Assembly: GCA_022239325.1 (NCBI GenBank)
Contig: JAKOGP010000001.1
Span: forward strand, 552,659 to 616,658
From: Flavobacteriaceae bacterium LSUCC0859
GTDB lineage: Bacteria; Bacteroidota; Bacteroidia; Flavobacteriales; Flavobacteriaceae
Length of the DNA: 64,000 nucleotides
Direction of reading: 5' to 3'
This document shows positions 25,494-34,478 of this stretch, in pieces (position 1 is the stretch's first letter; each line of letters opens with the position of its first letter). The translations under genes and the position numbers were made by a program. A model generated the notes under the pieces. The model worked only from the letters and a program-made list of their open reading frames with translations. It did not search any database and was not told where the DNA came from.

Positions 25494-27668
25494 ATGGCGC
25501 AACTAGAGCAGTTTTACTACGACAATAAAATTGTCAAAAAATTTATTCAGGCTACCATTTTTTGGGGCCTTATTGGTACCCTAGTGGGACTTACCCTGGC
25601 CTTTATGTTTTTATTTCCCAATATGACAGACGGGATTTCCTGGCTCAGTTTTGGCAGGCTCAGACCACTGCATACCAATGCCGTTATTTTTGCCTTTGTG
25701 GGTAACGCTATTTTTGCAGGGGTATATTACTCCACCCAAAGGCTGTTAAAGGCCAGAATGTTTAGTGATTTTCTGAGCCAGTTTAACTTTTGGGGGTGGC
25801 AGGCCATTATTTTGGCAGCAGCCATCACCCTTCCTCTAGGCTATACCACCTCTAAGGAATATGCAGAATTAGAGTGGCCTATAGACCTGGCCATTGCGGT
25901 GGTTTGGGTGGCTTTTGGATGGAACCTGATTGGTACCATGCTCCGAAGAAGGCAGCGCCACTTGTATGTAGCTATTTGGTTTTACCTGGCCACCTTTGTG
26001 ACAGTGGCTGTGCTCCATATTTTTAATAGTTTATCCATACCTGTAGGCGCTTTAAAAAGCTATCCGGTATATGCGGGTGTTCAGGACGCTCTGGTACAAT
26101 GGTGGTACGGACACAATGCCGTAGCTTTTTTCTTAACTACGCCCTTTTTAGGTCTCATGTATTACTTTGTGCCTAAAGCTGCAGGAAGACCAGTATACTC
26201 TTACCGCCTTTCTATTGTGCATTTCTGGTCTCTGATTTTTATCTATATCTGGGCTGGACCCCACCACCTATTGTATTCTGCCTTGCCAGATTGGGCGCAA
26301 AACCTTGGGGTAGCCTTTTCCATCATGCTCATTGCCCCCTCATGGGGTGGGATGATTAATGGCCTACTCACCCTGAGGGGTGCCTGGGATAGAGTGAGAA
26401 CAGACGCCACACTAAAATTTATGGTGGTGGCTATTACAGGTTACGGGATGGCCACCTTTGAGGGGCCTATGCTGTCTTTGAAAAATGTAAATGCTATTGC
26501 CCACTTTTCAGACTGGATTATAGCGCACGTTCACGTGGGTGCCCTGGCTTGGAATGGGTTCCTCACCTTTGGAATGATCTACTATTTAGTGCCAAAACTA
26601 TTCAAAACAGATTTGTACTCAAAGGGGTTGGCCAATGCCCACTTTTGGGTAGGAACACTAGGAATTGTGCTCTATGCATTGCCTATGTATGTAGCTGGAT
26701 TTACCCAGGCACTCATGTGGAAAGACTTTAATCCAGACGGCACCTTAGTCTATGGAAACTTTTTGGAAACCGTTCACGAGATTATCCCCATGTACTGGAT
26801 GCGAGCCATTGGAGGCACCCTATACATTATTGGGATGTTCGTTATGTTGTACAACCTAGTAAAAACTGTAAAGTCGGGCTCAAAAGTAGTAGATAGTTTG
26901 GCAGAGGCTCCTGCTATGGTCTCTGTTTCTAGTAAAAGAACCTTGGGGGAGACCTTTCACAGTTGGTTGGAGAGAAAACCCATTCAACTCACCATACTGG
27001 CTACTATAGCCATTCTCATTGGGGGGATTATTCAGATTGTTCCCACCATCTTGGTAAAATCTAATATTCCAACCATTAGCAGTGTAAAACCATACACGCC
27101 TTTGGAACTTGTAGGAAGAGATCTTTACATTAGAGAGGGCTGTGTGGGTTGTCACTCTCAGATGGTAAGACCTTTTAGATCTGAGGTAGAGCGCTATGGA
27201 CCATATGCCAAAGCCGGAGAATTTGTATATGACCATCCTTTTTTATGGGGTTCTAAAAGAACCGGCCCAGACTTGTTAAGAGTGGGTGGGAAATATTCAG
27301 ACAACTGGCATTTTAATCATATGTATGACCCGCAAACTACCTCTTCTGGCTCTATCATGCCAGGGTATAAATGGATGATTACAAACAAGGACAACCGCTC
27401 AGATATTCAGACTAAAATGAGAGCCATGGCTAGCTTAGGAGTGCCCTATACCCAAGAAGATATAGACCAAGCCTTTGAGCAAATGGAGGCTCAAGCCACC
27501 CAGATAGAACAAAATTTGTATTCAGATCCAGATTTTGTGAGTTCCTATGAGGCAGATAAGGCTGCAGCAACCGCAGCTGGAGAAACATTTATCCCTATGA
27601 AGGACCGAGAAATAGTAGCGCTAATTGCTTACTTACAAAGACTGGGAACAGACATAAAAATTAAATAA
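25494..27668 (+). CDS. ccoNO: cbb3-type cytochrome c oxidase subunits I and II, fused CcoNO
   Basis: A 724-residue fusion. Residues 1 to about 470 form the haem-copper oxidase subunit I with many membrane helices and the histidine-rich helices (PLHTNAVIFAFVGNAIFAG, WWYGHNAVAFFLTTPFL, WIIAHVHVGALAWNG) that bind haems b and b3 and CuB. A linker and one membrane anchor (about 500-520) lead into the CcoO part, whose single haem c motif CVGCH begins at residue 550, followed by HSQMVRPFRSE. The fused form is characteristic of Bacteroidota. It reduces oxygen at high affinity and pumps protons. Confidence 0.95.
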   Translation: MAQLEQFYYDNKIVKKFIQATIFWGLIGTLVGLTLAFMFLFPNMTDGISWLSFGRLRPLHTNAVIFAFVGNAIFAGVYYSTQRLLKARMFSDFLSQFNFWGWQAIILAAAITLPLGYTTSKEYAELEWPIDLAIAVVWVAFGWNLIGTMLRRRQRHLYVAIWFYLATFVTVAVLHIFNSLSIPVGALKSYPVYAGVQDALVQWWYGHNAVAFFLTTPFLGLMYYFVPKAAGRPVYSYRLSIVHFWSLIFIYIWAGPHHLLYSALPDWAQNLGVAFSIMLIAPSWGGMINGLLTLRGAWDRVRTDATLKFMVVAITGYGMATFEGPMLSLKNVNAIAHFSDWIIAHVHVGALAWNGFLTFGMIYYLVPKLFKTDLYSKGLANAHFWVGTLGIVLYALPMYVAGFTQALMWKDFNPDGTLVYGNFLETVHEIIPMYWMRAIGGTLYIIGMFVMLYNLVKTVKSGSKVVDSLAEAPAMVSVSSKRTLGETFHSWLERKPIQLTILATIAILIGGIIQIVPTILVKSNIPTISSVKPYTPLELVGRDLYIREGCVGCHSQMVRPFRSEVERYGPYAKAGEFVYDHPFLWGSKRTGPDLLRVGGKYSDNWHFNHMYDPQTTSSGSIMPGYKWMITNKDNRSDIQTKMRAMASLGVPYTQEDIDQAFEQMEAQATQIEQNLYSDPDFVSSYEADKAAATAAGETFIPMKDREIVALIAYLQRLGTDIKIK

Positions 27669-27674
27669 TAAGCC

Positions 27675-27899
27675 ATGCTAAAATTTGCTAAAAATTATAT
27701 GGAAACCATAGAAGGGGTAGCCACCTACCCGATGATTTCACTAGCCATTTTCTTTTTGTTTTTTGTGGTTTTATTTGCCTGGGTGTTTACCGCCTCTAAA
27801 GGCTATATTGCTCAAATGAGTGCCATTCCACTTGAAGAAGAGAGCAGCCTAGAAAACACCATTGATAACCCTTTAAAAAGCACGAATCATGAAAAATAA
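27675..27899 (+). CDS. ccoQ: CcoQ-like small subunit of cbb3 oxidase
   Basis: A 74-residue protein with one membrane helix (about 19-40, MISLAIFFLFFVVLFAWVFT) and an acidic cytoplasmic tail. Its position between ccoNO and ccoP and its layout match CcoQ/FixQ, although primary sequence in this family is weakly conserved. It starts 6 bp after ccoNO and its 3' end overlaps ccoP by 11 bp. Confidence 0.75.
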   Translation: MLKFAKNYMETIEGVATYPMISLAIFFLFFVVLFAWVFTASKGYIAQMSAIPLEEESSLENTIDNPLKSTNHEK

Positions 27900-28797
27900 A
27901 TTCCCCTGGTACTTTAGAATCCCCCTCTTATTTTTTGGAATTTGGGGGCTCATGGAGTTTTTCATAGACGGTGGAGACCAACCTGCCTTTATCGCTTATC
28001 CCATTACACAAGCCTTCTTGCTTTTTATTTTGCTACTACTTATTAGTATAGAGCTTATCATAAGTGCCATTGAAAATGTCATGTTCCAAACGCTTTCTGC
28101 AGAGGCCCAGCAGCGGTACCTAAGTGCAGAAACCAAACCAATGATATCTTTTAAATGGCTCAGAAGCCTATATCTGAAGCTTTTAGGTCACGACCAAAAG
28201 CGCCCTGAGGAGGCCATTGAATTGGACCACAATTACGACGGCATTCGCGAACTAGACAACAATTTACCGCCCTGGTGGGTTTATATGTTCTATGCTACTA
28301 TGCTATTTGGGGTGGTCTATTTAGTTCGTTTTCACCTAATTCATGACTACGATCAAACCCAAGAATTTGAACAAGAATTGGCCCAGGCACAAATAGATAT
28401 TGAAAACTATAAAAAGACTGCAAAAAACCTGGTAGATGTGAATACGGTGAGCTTACTAACAGACGCCTCAGATCTAAAAGCAGGTAAAACCATTTTTGAA
28501 AATAATTGTGTGGCCTGTCATATGGCAGACGGTGGGGGCGGAATAGGCCCCAACCTCACAGACACACACTGGATTTTAGGGGGGGGTATAAAGAAAGTAT
28601 TTGAAACTATCTCTGAAGGAGGTAGAGACGGAAAGGGCATGATTGCCTGGAAGCAAAGCCTTAAGCCTTTAGAAATGGCGCAGGTGGCCAGCTATGTCAT
28701 TGGCATGCAGGGACAAACTCCTGCCAATCCAAAAGCTGCAGAAGGAGATATACTATGGCCAGAAGAGCTTCCAAGCCTTGAAAAAGCAAAGGAATAA
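27889..28797 (+). CDS. ccoP: cbb3-type oxidase subunit III (cytochrome c), CcoP
   Basis: A 302-residue membrane-anchored cytochrome. Two N-terminal helices (about 10-60) are followed by NLPPWWVYMFYATMLFGVVY, the anchor typical of CcoP, then a periplasmic cytochrome c domain with a single haem motif C207-x2-C210-H211 (NNCVACHMADG) and axial methionine probably in GKGMIAW. Proteobacterial CcoP has two haem motifs; here only one is present. It delivers electrons to CcoNO. Overlaps ccoQ by 11 bp. Confidence 0.92.
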   Translation: MKNKFPWYFRIPLLFFGIWGLMEFFIDGGDQPAFIAYPITQAFLLFILLLLISIELIISAIENVMFQTLSAEAQQRYLSAETKPMISFKWLRSLYLKLLGHDQKRPEEAIELDHNYDGIRELDNNLPPWWVYMFYATMLFGVVYLVRFHLIHDYDQTQEFEQELAQAQIDIENYKKTAKNLVDVNTVSLLTDASDLKAGKTIFENNCVACHMADGGGGIGPNLTDTHWILGGGIKKVFETISEGGRDGKGMIAWKQSLKPLEMAQVASYVIGMQGQTPANPKAAEGDILWPEELPSLEKAKE

Positions 28798-28861
28798 GCA
28801 TTCACATCTGTAGCAAACCAAAAGCTTTTTAAACACAGCAGCAGCAAGACAGACCCCTCAA

Positions 28862-30271
28862 ATGGAAGAACAGTTTAGAGACAGCATAGGAACTATTAAT
28901 GAAGCAGGAAAAAGGGCTTGGGTCTATCCCAAAAAGCCTGTGGGTAGGTTCTACAATTATAGGAAATGGGTCAGTTACGGACTCCTTATTTTCTTGGTGA
29001 GTGCTCCTTTTGTGAAAATAAACGGACATCCCTTTTTAATGTTTAATGTGCTAGATCGCAGATTTAGCATTTTTAGCATTCCCTTTTGGCCACAAGATTT
29101 TCATCTCTTTGTAATAACCATGATTATAGGAGTCATTTTCATAGCACTATTCACGGTAGCTTTTGGGCGAATCTTTTGCGGTTGGATGTGCCCTCAGACT
29201 ATTTTTCTAGAAATGGTTTTTAGAAGAATTGAATATTGGATTGAGGGAGATCGTGGGGCTCAAATACGTCTGGATAGACAGGCCTGGAATGCAGAAAAAA
29301 TCAGAAAAAAAACCTTGAAATGGGTTGTTTTTGCACTCATTTCTTTTCTGATTGCCAATGTGTTTTTAGCCTATCTCATAAGTAGCGACACGCTTATCCA
29401 ATATATTATAGAAGGTCCTGCCAAACACCTTAACACCCTGGTGGCCTTAATCATTTTTACTGGGGTGTTCTACTTTGTATTTGCATGGTTTAGAGAACAA
29501 GTATGTATTATTGCCTGCCCTTACGGAAGGCTCCAAGGGGTCTTATTGGATAACAAATCTGTAGTTGTAGCCTATGATCACAAAAGAGGAGAGGACATTG
29601 AAGGTAGAAAAAAGTTTAGAAAAGGAGAAAACCGAAGCCAATTGGGCTTTGGAGACTGTATAGATTGTAACCAATGTGTTCAGGTCTGCCCCACTGGCAT
29701 AGACATCAGAAATGGTACCCAATTAGAGTGTGTTAATTGTACCGCCTGCATAGACGCCTGTGACAGCATTATGGATAGTGTAGCCCTACCCAAAGGGCTT
29801 ATAAGGTATACCTCACAAGATCATATAGAAAAGAAATCTCCCTTTGTATTTTCTACGAGACTCAAGGGATATACCGCTGTGCTCTTTATTTTGATAGGGG
29901 TGCTGGTAGGCATGCTTTTCTTAAGAAATCCGGTAGAGGCCACCATTCTCAGGTTGCCTGGACAGCTATTCGAACATAAAGAAGGGGGAATTATTTCCAA
30001 TGTATATACTTATAAATTAGTCAATAAAACGGACCAGACCATGGATTCCATCCATTTTGAACTCAAAAACAAAAAGGGACTCATTCGATTGGTTCCCGAT
30101 GGTTTTGTGACCTTAAAAGCAAACCATATGGGAGAAGGAACCCTATTCATAGAACTCCCGGAAACCCATTTGAGCGGAGATAAAAATAAACTTGAGATAC
30201 TCATCTACCAGGGCAACACCTTAATAGAAACTACCAGCGCTTCTTTTTTAGGCCCTAGAAGCTTTAGATAA
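28862..30271 (+). CDS. ccoG: cbb3 oxidase accessory protein CcoG (RdxA/FixG)
   Basis: A 469-residue polyferredoxin. It contains membrane helices, CGWMCPQTIFLEMVFRRIEY, CIIACPYGRLQG, and two 4Fe-4S motifs: GDCIDCNQCVQVCPTGIDI and LECVNCTACIDACDSIM. The C-terminal immunoglobulin-like domain (about 360-469) completes the family layout. CcoG is a copper(II) reductase that helps load CuB of cbb3 oxidase. It begins 64 bp after ccoP in the same operon. Confidence 0.95.
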   Translation: MEEQFRDSIGTINEAGKRAWVYPKKPVGRFYNYRKWVSYGLLIFLVSAPFVKINGHPFLMFNVLDRRFSIFSIPFWPQDFHLFVITMIIGVIFIALFTVAFGRIFCGWMCPQTIFLEMVFRRIEYWIEGDRGAQIRLDRQAWNAEKIRKKTLKWVVFALISFLIANVFLAYLISSDTLIQYIIEGPAKHLNTLVALIIFTGVFYFVFAWFREQVCIIACPYGRLQGVLLDNKSVVVAYDHKRGEDIEGRKKFRKGENRSQLGFGDCIDCNQCVQVCPTGIDIRNGTQLECVNCTACIDACDSIMDSVALPKGLIRYTSQDHIEKKSPFVFSTRLKGYTAVLFILIGVLVGMLFLRNPVEATILRLPGQLFEHKEGGIISNVYTYKLVNKTDQTMDSIHFELKNKKGLIRLVPDGFVTLKANHMGEGTLFIELPETHLSGDKNKLEILIYQGNTLIETTSASFLGPRSFR

Positions 30272-30334
30272 TGCGCCATAACACACATGGAGTACCATGA
30301 AACACAACTCATAAATCCATAAAAAAACACCAAC

Positions 30335-30811
30335 ATGACTCCTATAAAAATTTCTTGGGGAAGCGCTGTAGTAATTGCCTTTGTAGCCTTTATTAGCTTT
30401 ATCCTATACTTTGTTGTTCAAATGACGGTAAATTCTAGATCTAATCACGACCTAGTGAGCCCGGATTACTACCAGAAAGAACTTCATTTTCAAGAAGACA
30501 TGGCTGCCCAGCAGCGAGCAAAGGCCCTAGAAACACCGCTTATCATAAGCGCTAATTGGGAGGGTATTATTTTGGAATTTCCTCCTCAAATGAGCACTCT
30601 GACTCCCGGAATTAGGGGGAAGCTGTTCCTGTCTAAGCCAGACAATAAAAATTTAGACCAAGAATTAAGCCTCCAACTTCAAGGCAGTCAAATGCGCATT
30701 CCCGCTTCCCAATTGGTAGAAGGTCGTTGGAATTTGGTTGTAGATTGGGAATTTCAAGGCCTAACTTACAGAATAGAACAAGGCATAAACTTAAATCTAG
30801 CGCCCCTTTAA
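30335..30811 (+). CDS. ccoH: FixH/CcoH family protein
   Basis: A 158-residue protein with one N-terminal membrane helix (about 9-31, AVVIAFVAFISFILYFVVQM) followed by SPDYYQKELHFQEDMAAQ, the conserved YYxxxxxYQ-type motif of FixH, and a beta-rich periplasmic domain. FixH/CcoH assists assembly and stability of cbb3 oxidase. It lies 63 bp after ccoG and 12 bp before the SafE gene. Confidence 0.9.
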   Translation: MTPIKISWGSAVVIAFVAFISFILYFVVQMTVNSRSNHDLVSPDYYQKELHFQEDMAAQQRAKALETPLIISANWEGIILEFPPQMSTLTPGIRGKLFLSKPDNKNLDQELSLQLQGSQMRIPASQLVEGRWNLVVDWEFQGLTYRIEQGINLNLAPL

Positions 30812-30823
30812 AACTCCATCCCT

Positions 30824-31561
30824 ATGCTCTATACTGCCTTCATATTGGGTCTTTTGGGTAGCTTTCACTGTTTAGGCATGTGTGGCCCTATTGCTTTTAT
30901 GCTTCCCATTGGCACAGCAAAAGGTGTAAAAAAAGTAATTCTAATTAGCTTGTACCATACAGGTAGAATTGGAGCCTACGCAATTTTAGGAGCAATTTTT
31001 GGGACTTTGGGAAAAGGGATGGCTCTATTTGGAATGCAGCAAAAAATATCTATCGCAATTGGCATACTCATGCTAGCTGCTGTTCTTTTCCCCATCCTTT
31101 GGTCTGCCTACACCCCCTGGGGAAATATCATTAGCAAAACCTACCACCGATGGATCTTTAAAGTGCAAAGTAGTTTGGGCAAAGCACTGCGAAAAGAAGA
31201 TAGGGATCATTTTATTACCATAGGGTTTCTCAATGGTTTTTTACCCTGTGGCCTAGTGAGTATGGCTCTTTTAGGGGCTGTAGCCAGCGGCAGTAGCCAA
31301 GCCTACCAGGGTGCACTATATATGGTATTTTTTGGGCTAGGTACGGTTCCTATGATGTCTGCAGCTATTTACGCCAGCCAATTCTTAAAAGAAGTACAAT
31401 TACAAAGAATTAAAAAACTCATCCCTATTTTTATAGGAATTATCGGGCTGTTGTTTATTCTAAGAGGGATGGGTTTAGGCATTCCCTATTTGTCTCCAAA
31501 AACAAATCTCATGGCGGGAAATAGCAGTATAGAATGTCATGACCCAAGTTTGGGAGACTAA
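30824..31561 (+). CDS. TauE/SafE-like cytochrome oxidase biogenesis transporter
   Basis: A 245-residue membrane protein of the 'sulfite exporter TauE/SafE' type that regularly follows fixH in cbb3 operons. It has HCLGMCGPIAFML near the N terminus and NGFLPCGLVSMALLGA in the middle, two C-rich helices reminiscent of DsbD, and six helices overall. A role in copper or thiol handling during oxidase assembly is inferred from this context; the name sulfite exporter comes from distant relatives. It is the last gene of the operon and converges with hemN, 4 bp away. Confidence 0.85.
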   Translation: MLYTAFILGLLGSFHCLGMCGPIAFMLPIGTAKGVKKVILISLYHTGRIGAYAILGAIFGTLGKGMALFGMQQKISIAIGILMLAAVLFPILWSAYTPWGNIISKTYHRWIFKVQSSLGKALRKEDRDHFITIGFLNGFLPCGLVSMALLGAVASGSSQAYQGALYMVFFGLGTVPMMSAAIYASQFLKEVQLQRIKKLIPIFIGIIGLLFILRGMGLGIPYLSPKTNLMAGNSSIECHDPSLGD

Positions 31562-31565
31562 GCCT

Positions 31566-32918
31566 TTAGATTGTCATAGAAAACAATGTCTTTTTAGGGG
31601 CTTTGGCCTGCAGTCTGGCGTCAAAAGCCATGCAGACATTCCTCACAAAAGGACGGCCTTTGTCTGTAATTTCTATGCGGTTGGAATGGACCCGCAAAAG
31701 GGCATCGGCCGCCATGGGCTCCAGGGCGGCTAAAATAGTAGGAAGCTCTTCAAAATCTTCGGTCCATTGCGTCTCAAAATGACACATTAGATCGCTAATA
31801 TGAGTACGCAAACGAAGGTCTTGATCCGTGAGAATATGGCCTCTGAATGCCGGCAAAATTCCCTGTTGTACCAGGTGGGTATATGCCTCTAAATTTTTCT
31901 CATTCTGAGCAAAGGCTCCCCAGCAATCACTAATGCTAGACATGCCTAGGCCAATTAGTACCCTGCTATGCTGGTGGGTATAGCCCATAAAATTCCTGTG
32001 AAGCGCTCCGCTTTTGCTGGCTATGGCCAAGGTGTCTGATGGCAGTGCAAAATGATCCATCCCAATTTCTATATAACCCGCAGCTAGTAGCTGTGTTTTT
32101 GCGGTTTCATATTGGGCTCTTTTTAGGCTGGGGCTGGGTAAATCTTCGTCTTGAAAACCGCGTTGTCCATTTCCTTTTATCCAAGGTACATGGGCATATG
32201 AATACAGAGAAATTCGCTGCGGGCTAATAGACAAGGTTTTTTGAATACTGTCTTCCATATGCGATACACTTTGCAGCGGAAGTCCGTAAATAAGGTCGTG
32301 GCTCACAGAGGTGTAGCCTATCTCCCATGCTTGGTCAGAGACCGCTTTTACCTGGTCAAATGACTGCATTCTGTGAATGGCCTTTTGTACCGTTTCATTG
32401 TAGTCCTGCACCCCAAAACTCACCCTTTTAAAACCATGGGCAAAAAAAAGTTCCAAATGTTCCCTTTGGGTATTGTTGGGATGGCCCTCAAAACTCCCAT
32501 CAAAATCTGGAGTTTTTTCTGCCCTTATAAACAAGCCCTGTAAGAGTCTGTCTAAACTTGACGGACTAAAAAAAGTAGGGGTTCCTCCCCCCAGGTGCAG
32601 TGCTGCAATACGAGGGCGTTCTCCTAATATCTCATGGTATAACTGCCACTCCTCTAATAGGGTTTGAATGTAAGGTAGCTCTAGTTCATGCCTTTTGGTA
32701 ATGCGTTTGTGACAGCCACAAAAGGTACATAAAGACTCACAGAAAGGAAGGTGTATATAAAGGCTTATACCCTCCTTGCTGTTGCTGTCTTTAAAACTTT
32801 GAGCCAGCTGTTCTTTCCATGCTTGTAATGAAAATTGGTCTGTATCCCAATAAGGAACAGTAGGGTAAGAAGTATATCGTGGGCCTGCCACATTGTATTT
32901 TTGAACCAAAGAGCACAT
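31566..32918 (-). CDS. hemN: Oxygen-independent coproporphyrinogen III oxidase
   Basis: A 450-residue radical SAM enzyme converting coproporphyrinogen III to protoporphyrinogen IX without oxygen. The N terminus YNVAGPRYTSYPTVPYW and HLPFCESLCTFCGCHKR with CxxxCxxCxC identify true HemN; the extra cysteine after the triad separates it from HemW. GGGTPTFFS is the SAM motif. Its 5' region has a perfect Fnr-type dyad with correctly placed -7 element, fitting haem supply during low-oxygen growth. Converges with the SafE gene. Confidence 0.95.
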   Translation of the reverse strand: MCSLVQKYNVAGPRYTSYPTVPYWDTDQFSLQAWKEQLAQSFKDSNSKEGISLYIHLPFCESLCTFCGCHKRITKRHELELPYIQTLLEEWQLYHEILGERPRIAALHLGGGTPTFFSPSSLDRLLQGLFIRAEKTPDFDGSFEGHPNNTQREHLELFFAHGFKRVSFGVQDYNETVQKAIHRMQSFDQVKAVSDQAWEIGYTSVSHDLIYGLPLQSVSHMEDSIQKTLSISPQRISLYSYAHVPWIKGNGQRGFQDEDLPSPSLKRAQYETAKTQLLAAGYIEIGMDHFALPSDTLAIASKSGALHRNFMGYTHQHSRVLIGLGMSSISDCWGAFAQNEKNLEAYTHLVQQGILPAFRGHILTDQDLRLRTHISDLMCHFETQWTEDFEELPTILAALEPMAADALLRVHSNRIEITDKGRPFVRNVCMAFDARLQAKAPKKTLFSMTI

Positions 32919-32935
32919 GATGGTATGTTTTTGCT

Positions 32936-32980
32936 CAAAAATAAGGAGGGCTATCCCTTCAAACTATGACAAAAGTCATA
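32936..32980 (-). promoter_or_regulatory. Fnr-type operator and promoter of hemN
   Basis: TATGACaaaaGTCATA (32965-32980) is a perfect 6-bp dyad. Its centre lies 29.5 bp upstream of a perfect -7 element TATTTTTG (minus strand, 32936-32943). The start codon follows 17 bp later. Confidence 0.8.
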
Positions 32981-33001
32981 CCCCAAGAAAAGATAAGGCT
33001 A

Positions 33002-34360
33002 CTAATACGGATTTGTGATCCAGGGGTATGGAGCGCGTTTTATCCACTGCCCTCGGGTAAAGTCTGGAAAATCTTGGGCGCTACCATTGTTTTCAATAGA
33101 TAGTTCAGAGAGTGGTGTCACAGCAGACCAGGCCGCAGCGTCATATACGTCTATGGGTGGTGCTACATTGGCTTTGGCTGCGTTTACAAAGGCATGGAGC
33201 ACAAAAAAATCCATACCTCCATGGCCCGCACCCTCTGCGTATGCTCCGTATTGTTTCCAAAGCGGATGGTCATATTTTTCTAACCAAGGCTCGGACTTAT
33301 CCCAACGGTGGGGCTCAGACTGGCCTTCAATATATATTCTGTCTCCGTCTTTTTCCCAGAGCCCCTTAGCGCCTTGTACCCTAAATCCTAAGGAATAGGG
33401 TCTAGGGGAATTGCAGTCGTGGGTAATGAGAATGGTCTCGCCCATGGCGGTTTCTATGGTAGAAGTAATAATATCTCCCTGCTTAAAACGCACTTTGGCA
33501 TTGGGGTGGTCTGCCCCACCTTTATCTACAATATATTTGTGTAAACCCACCGCTTTGGTGGCATGGGAAGACATAGAAATAAATCTATTACCCCTATTAA
33601 TATTGGCCATTGCGGCCACAGGCCCTAAACCGTGAGTGGGGTACACATCTGCGTTTCTAGTTACAGAATGCTGTGTGCGCCATTTGGCCTCCGAAATGGC
33701 CTTTTCTCCAAATTCTACGCCACCTCCATAGGGCTGTTTGCCGTCGTTAAATTTCACATGTCTGAGATCGTGCTGGTACCCACACCTGTAGTGTAGCATC
33801 TCTCCAAACACCCCTTCTCTAACCATATTTAAAACGGCCATGATATCTCTTCTGTAGTTTACATTCTCCAAGAGCATGAGGTGGGTTCCAGTTTGCTCAT
33901 GGGTATTTACTAAATCCCAGCATTCCTCTAGAGTACCTGCCGCAGACACCTCTACCCCAGCGTATTTGCCTGCCTTCATTGCGTCTACAGACATGCGGGT
34001 ATGCCATAACCAAGGCGTAGCAATAAGAACTGCGTCTACCTCCCGGAGTGCCAATAAGTTTCTATAATCCAAATCGTTTTTACCAAATACCTTTGCGGGC
34101 TTGCCCCCAGCTTCTGCAATGGCCTTTTGGGCAATGACAATTCTAGCAGGATCTACATCTGCGATAGCCGTCACCATCACGTCATCTCTTTTTAAAGCAT
34201 TTTGCAAGTGATTGGCACCCCTAAGACCCAAGCCAATAATACCAATTTGAAGTTTGTCGTTGGCGGCTTTAAAAGGGGAGCCAAAAGAAATGGAAGGGGC
34301 TACCATCGCAGCAGCACCCAAGGTTGCAGATTGATGAATAAAAGTTCTTCTTGAAGACAT
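33002..34360 (-). CDS. Tat-exported Gfo/Idh/MocA protein, GH109-like (alpha-N-acetylgalactosaminidase)
   Basis: A 452-residue protein with a twin-arginine signal (MSSRRTFIHQSATLGAAAMV) followed by an NAD-binding Rossmann fold (LQIGIIGLGLRGANHL) and the Gfo/Idh/MocA C-terminal domain. The segments YGGGVEFGEKAISEAKWR, YPTHGLGPVAAMANINRGNR and WEKYDHPLWK resemble glycoside hydrolase family 109, whose members cleave alpha-N-acetylgalactosamine by an NAD-dependent redox mechanism. The Tat signal suits a folded cofactor protein. It faces, across 118 bp, the nucleotidyltransferase-kinase pair that could reuse the released sugar. The GH109 assignment is strong as a family but not as exact substrate. 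Confidence 0.8.
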   Translation of the reverse strand: MSSRRTFIHQSATLGAAAMVAPSISFGSPFKAANDKLQIGIIGLGLRGANHLQNALKRDDVMVTAIADVDPARIVIAQKAIAEAGGKPAKVFGKNDLDYRNLLALREVDAVLIATPWLWHTRMSVDAMKAGKYAGVEVSAAGTLEECWDLVNTHEQTGTHLMLLENVNYRRDIMAVLNMVREGVFGEMLHYRCGYQHDLRHVKFNDGKQPYGGGVEFGEKAISEAKWRTQHSVTRNADVYPTHGLGPVAAMANINRGNRFISMSSHATKAVGLHKYIVDKGGADHPNAKVRFKQGDIITSTIETAMGETILITHDCNSPRPYSLGFRVQGAKGLWEKDGDRIYIEGQSEPHRWDKSEPWLEKYDHPLWKQYGAYAEGAGHGGMDFFVLHAFVNAAKANVAPPIDVYDAAAWSAVTPLSELSIENNGSAQDFPDFTRGQWIKRAPYPWITNPY

Positions 34361-34478
34361 ATGGTTTTATTTGGAGGTTATTTAAGTACAGAAAAGTAGG
34401 AAATTTAATTTAAAAAACCCTCCGTCCCGGTCATTTTATAAATGATGTAGTATCTTGTAGGCCATTTAACAACAGACT

